Below, in pieces: positions 63,011 through 64,000 of a DNA stretch of 64,000 nucleotides. Where the stretch lies: the NCBI RefSeq assembly GCF_019890725.1, contig NZ_JAINZZ010000002.1, positions 62,001-126,000 of the forward strand. The letters are read 5' to 3'. Each line of letters starts with the position of its first letter. Positions within the stretch are counted from its first letter, which is position 1. Made by a program: the position numbers and the translations under genes. The notes beneath the pieces are model-generated. The model did not search any database. It worked only from the letters and a program-made list of their open reading frames with translations, and was not told the DNA's origin. The DNA comes from Actinacidiphila acidipaludis (GTDB lineage: Bacteria; Actinomycetota; Actinomycetes; Streptomycetales; Streptomycetaceae).

Positions 63011-64000
63011 TGGGTGTCACACGCCGGGTCTTCCTGCAGGCCGCCGTCGCGGCGGGAGCCGCCGGAGCCGCAGGGGCCACCACGACCGCGCTCGCCGGCA
63101 CCGCCGCCGCGGCGAGCGGCCCGGGCGACGTGGTCGGCAAGATCACCGTCGGGTACCAGGGCTGGTTCGCGTGCATCGGCGACGGTGCGCCGATCAACGC
63201 CTGGTGGCACTGGAGTTCCGACGCGGGCCAGCCGCCGTCCCCGTCCAACACCGGCATCGTCGCCTGGCCGGACGTGCGGGACTACACGCACACCTACCGG
63301 ACCGCGTACGCGAACCTCGGGAACGGTCAGCCGGCCACCCTGTTCTCGTCCTACGACCAGCAGACGGTCGACACGCACTTCCAGTGGATGCAGCAGTACG
63401 GCATCGATACCGCGGCCCTGCAGCGCTTCAACCCCAACGGCGGCGAGGGCCCGACGCGGGACGCGATGGCCACCAAGGTGCGCAGCGCCGCCGAGGCGCA
63501 CAACGTGAAGTTCTACGTCATGTACGACGTCTCGGACTGGACGAACATGCAGTCGGAGATCAAGACCGACTGGACGGCCAAGATGGCCGCGCACACGGCC
63601 AGTCCGGCCTACGCCCGGCAGAACGGCAAGCCGGTGGTGTGCATCTGGGGCTTCGGCTTCAACGACAACCAGCGCCCGTTCGCCCCCGCGCCGTGCCTGG
63701 ACGTCGTCAACTGGTTCAAGGCGCAGGGCTGTTACGTCATCGGCGGCGTGCCGACCTGGTGGCGCACCGGTGACCGCGACTCCCGGCCGGGGTTCAGCGA
63801 CGTCTACCACGCCTTCCACATGCTCTCGCCCTGGATGGTGGGCCGGATCGGCAACGTCGGCGACGCGGACAACTTCTACAACGTCGCCACCGTGCCCGAC
63901 CTCGCGGAGTGCGCCGCCCACGGCATCGACTACCAGCCGTGTGTGCTTCCCGGCGCGGTCACCCTGCGGCAGCGCGCCCACGGCGACTTCATGTGGCGGC
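63011..64000 (+). CDS. Tat-exported GH71/GH99-like glycosidase, truncated at the window end
   Basis: The frame is open from ATG 63011 to the last base (330 codons), with GGAGGA upstream. The N-terminus TRRVFLQAAVAAGAAG is a twin-arginine signal (RRxFLQ) with cleavage near residue 35. The mature part starts VGKITVGYQGWFACIGDGAP and contains INAWWHWSSDAGQ, LFSSYDQQTVDTHFQWMQQY and KFYVMYDVSDWTNMQ. This is the pattern of the GH71/GH99-related proteins that Streptomyces annotations often call xylosidase/arabinosidase. The catalytic carboxylates cannot be assigned with certainty. Acting outside the cell on glycans is likely. The C-terminus, possibly with a carbohydrate-binding module, is missing. 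Confidence 0.75.

Overview
The window is chromosomal DNA of a Streptomyces-like actinomycete. Evidence: GC of roughly 70% or more with strong G/C third positions, many GTG starts, ATGA/GTGA start-stop overlaps, and genes typical of Streptomycetaceae (glnE, GS-II glnII, the non-adenylylated GSI homologue glnA2, malR-malEFG-aglA with a secreted amylase-pullulanase, and a complete mce operon). I saw no phage, IS element, CRISPR array, rRNA or tRNA gene.

Layout. 1-2 kb: 3' end of an EEP-family gene converging on nadE. 2-8.7 kb: alpha-glucoside system 1 on the minus strand (LacI regulator, binding lipoprotein, two permeases, GH13 alpha-glucosidase). 8.8-10.1 kb: PucR/CdaR-type regulator. 10.6-25.9 kb: two secreted proteins, then a compact mce locus (ATPase, two YrbE permeases, MceA-F, four Mce-associated membrane proteins). 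26.1-27.4 kb: glnA2. 27.5-31 kb: an accessory patch of small genes (a frameshifted DUF4253-like gene, SUKH/SMI1-KNR4, two small membrane proteins, an unknown, a GGCT-like protein). 31-34.4 kb: membrane-anchored beta-propeller-like protein, MFS transporter, secreted phosphoesterase. 34.7-38.6 kb: glnE and a PAP2 phosphatase. 38.7-51 kb: mal system 2 (malR, aglA, malG, malF, malE on minus; a 1836-residue extracellular amylase-pullulanase divergent on plus). 51-64 kb: APH-like kinase, GNAT, a sigma-like/transmembrane fusion, glnII, CHMI-type isomerase coupled to a Gfo/Idh oxidoreductase, a small conserved protein, quinone oxidoreductase, ArsR regulator, a Clp-N/HTH pair with twin operators facing a DUF5990 gene, a secreted beta-lactamase-like protein, and a Tat-exported GH71/GH99-like protein cut by the window end.

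How it works together. Extracellular starch is cut by the amylase-pullulanase, imported by MalEFG (no ATPase gene is present, so an MsiK-type shared ATPase elsewhere is inferred) and hydrolysed by AglA under MalR. System 1 is a paralogous set with its own LacI protein. The mce locus should encode an ABC importer for lipids or sterols; the two secreted proteins upstream share a 22-bp promoter element and are probably accessory. Nitrogen assimilation genes (glnA2, glnE, glnII) are scattered through the window.

The points most worth checking are the shared palindromic element before the two secreted genes of the mce locus, the tandem A-B-A-B duplication of Mce-associated genes, the Clp-N/HTH/DUF5990 unit with twin operators, the sigma-like membrane fusion, and the DUF4253 gene broken at a C-run.
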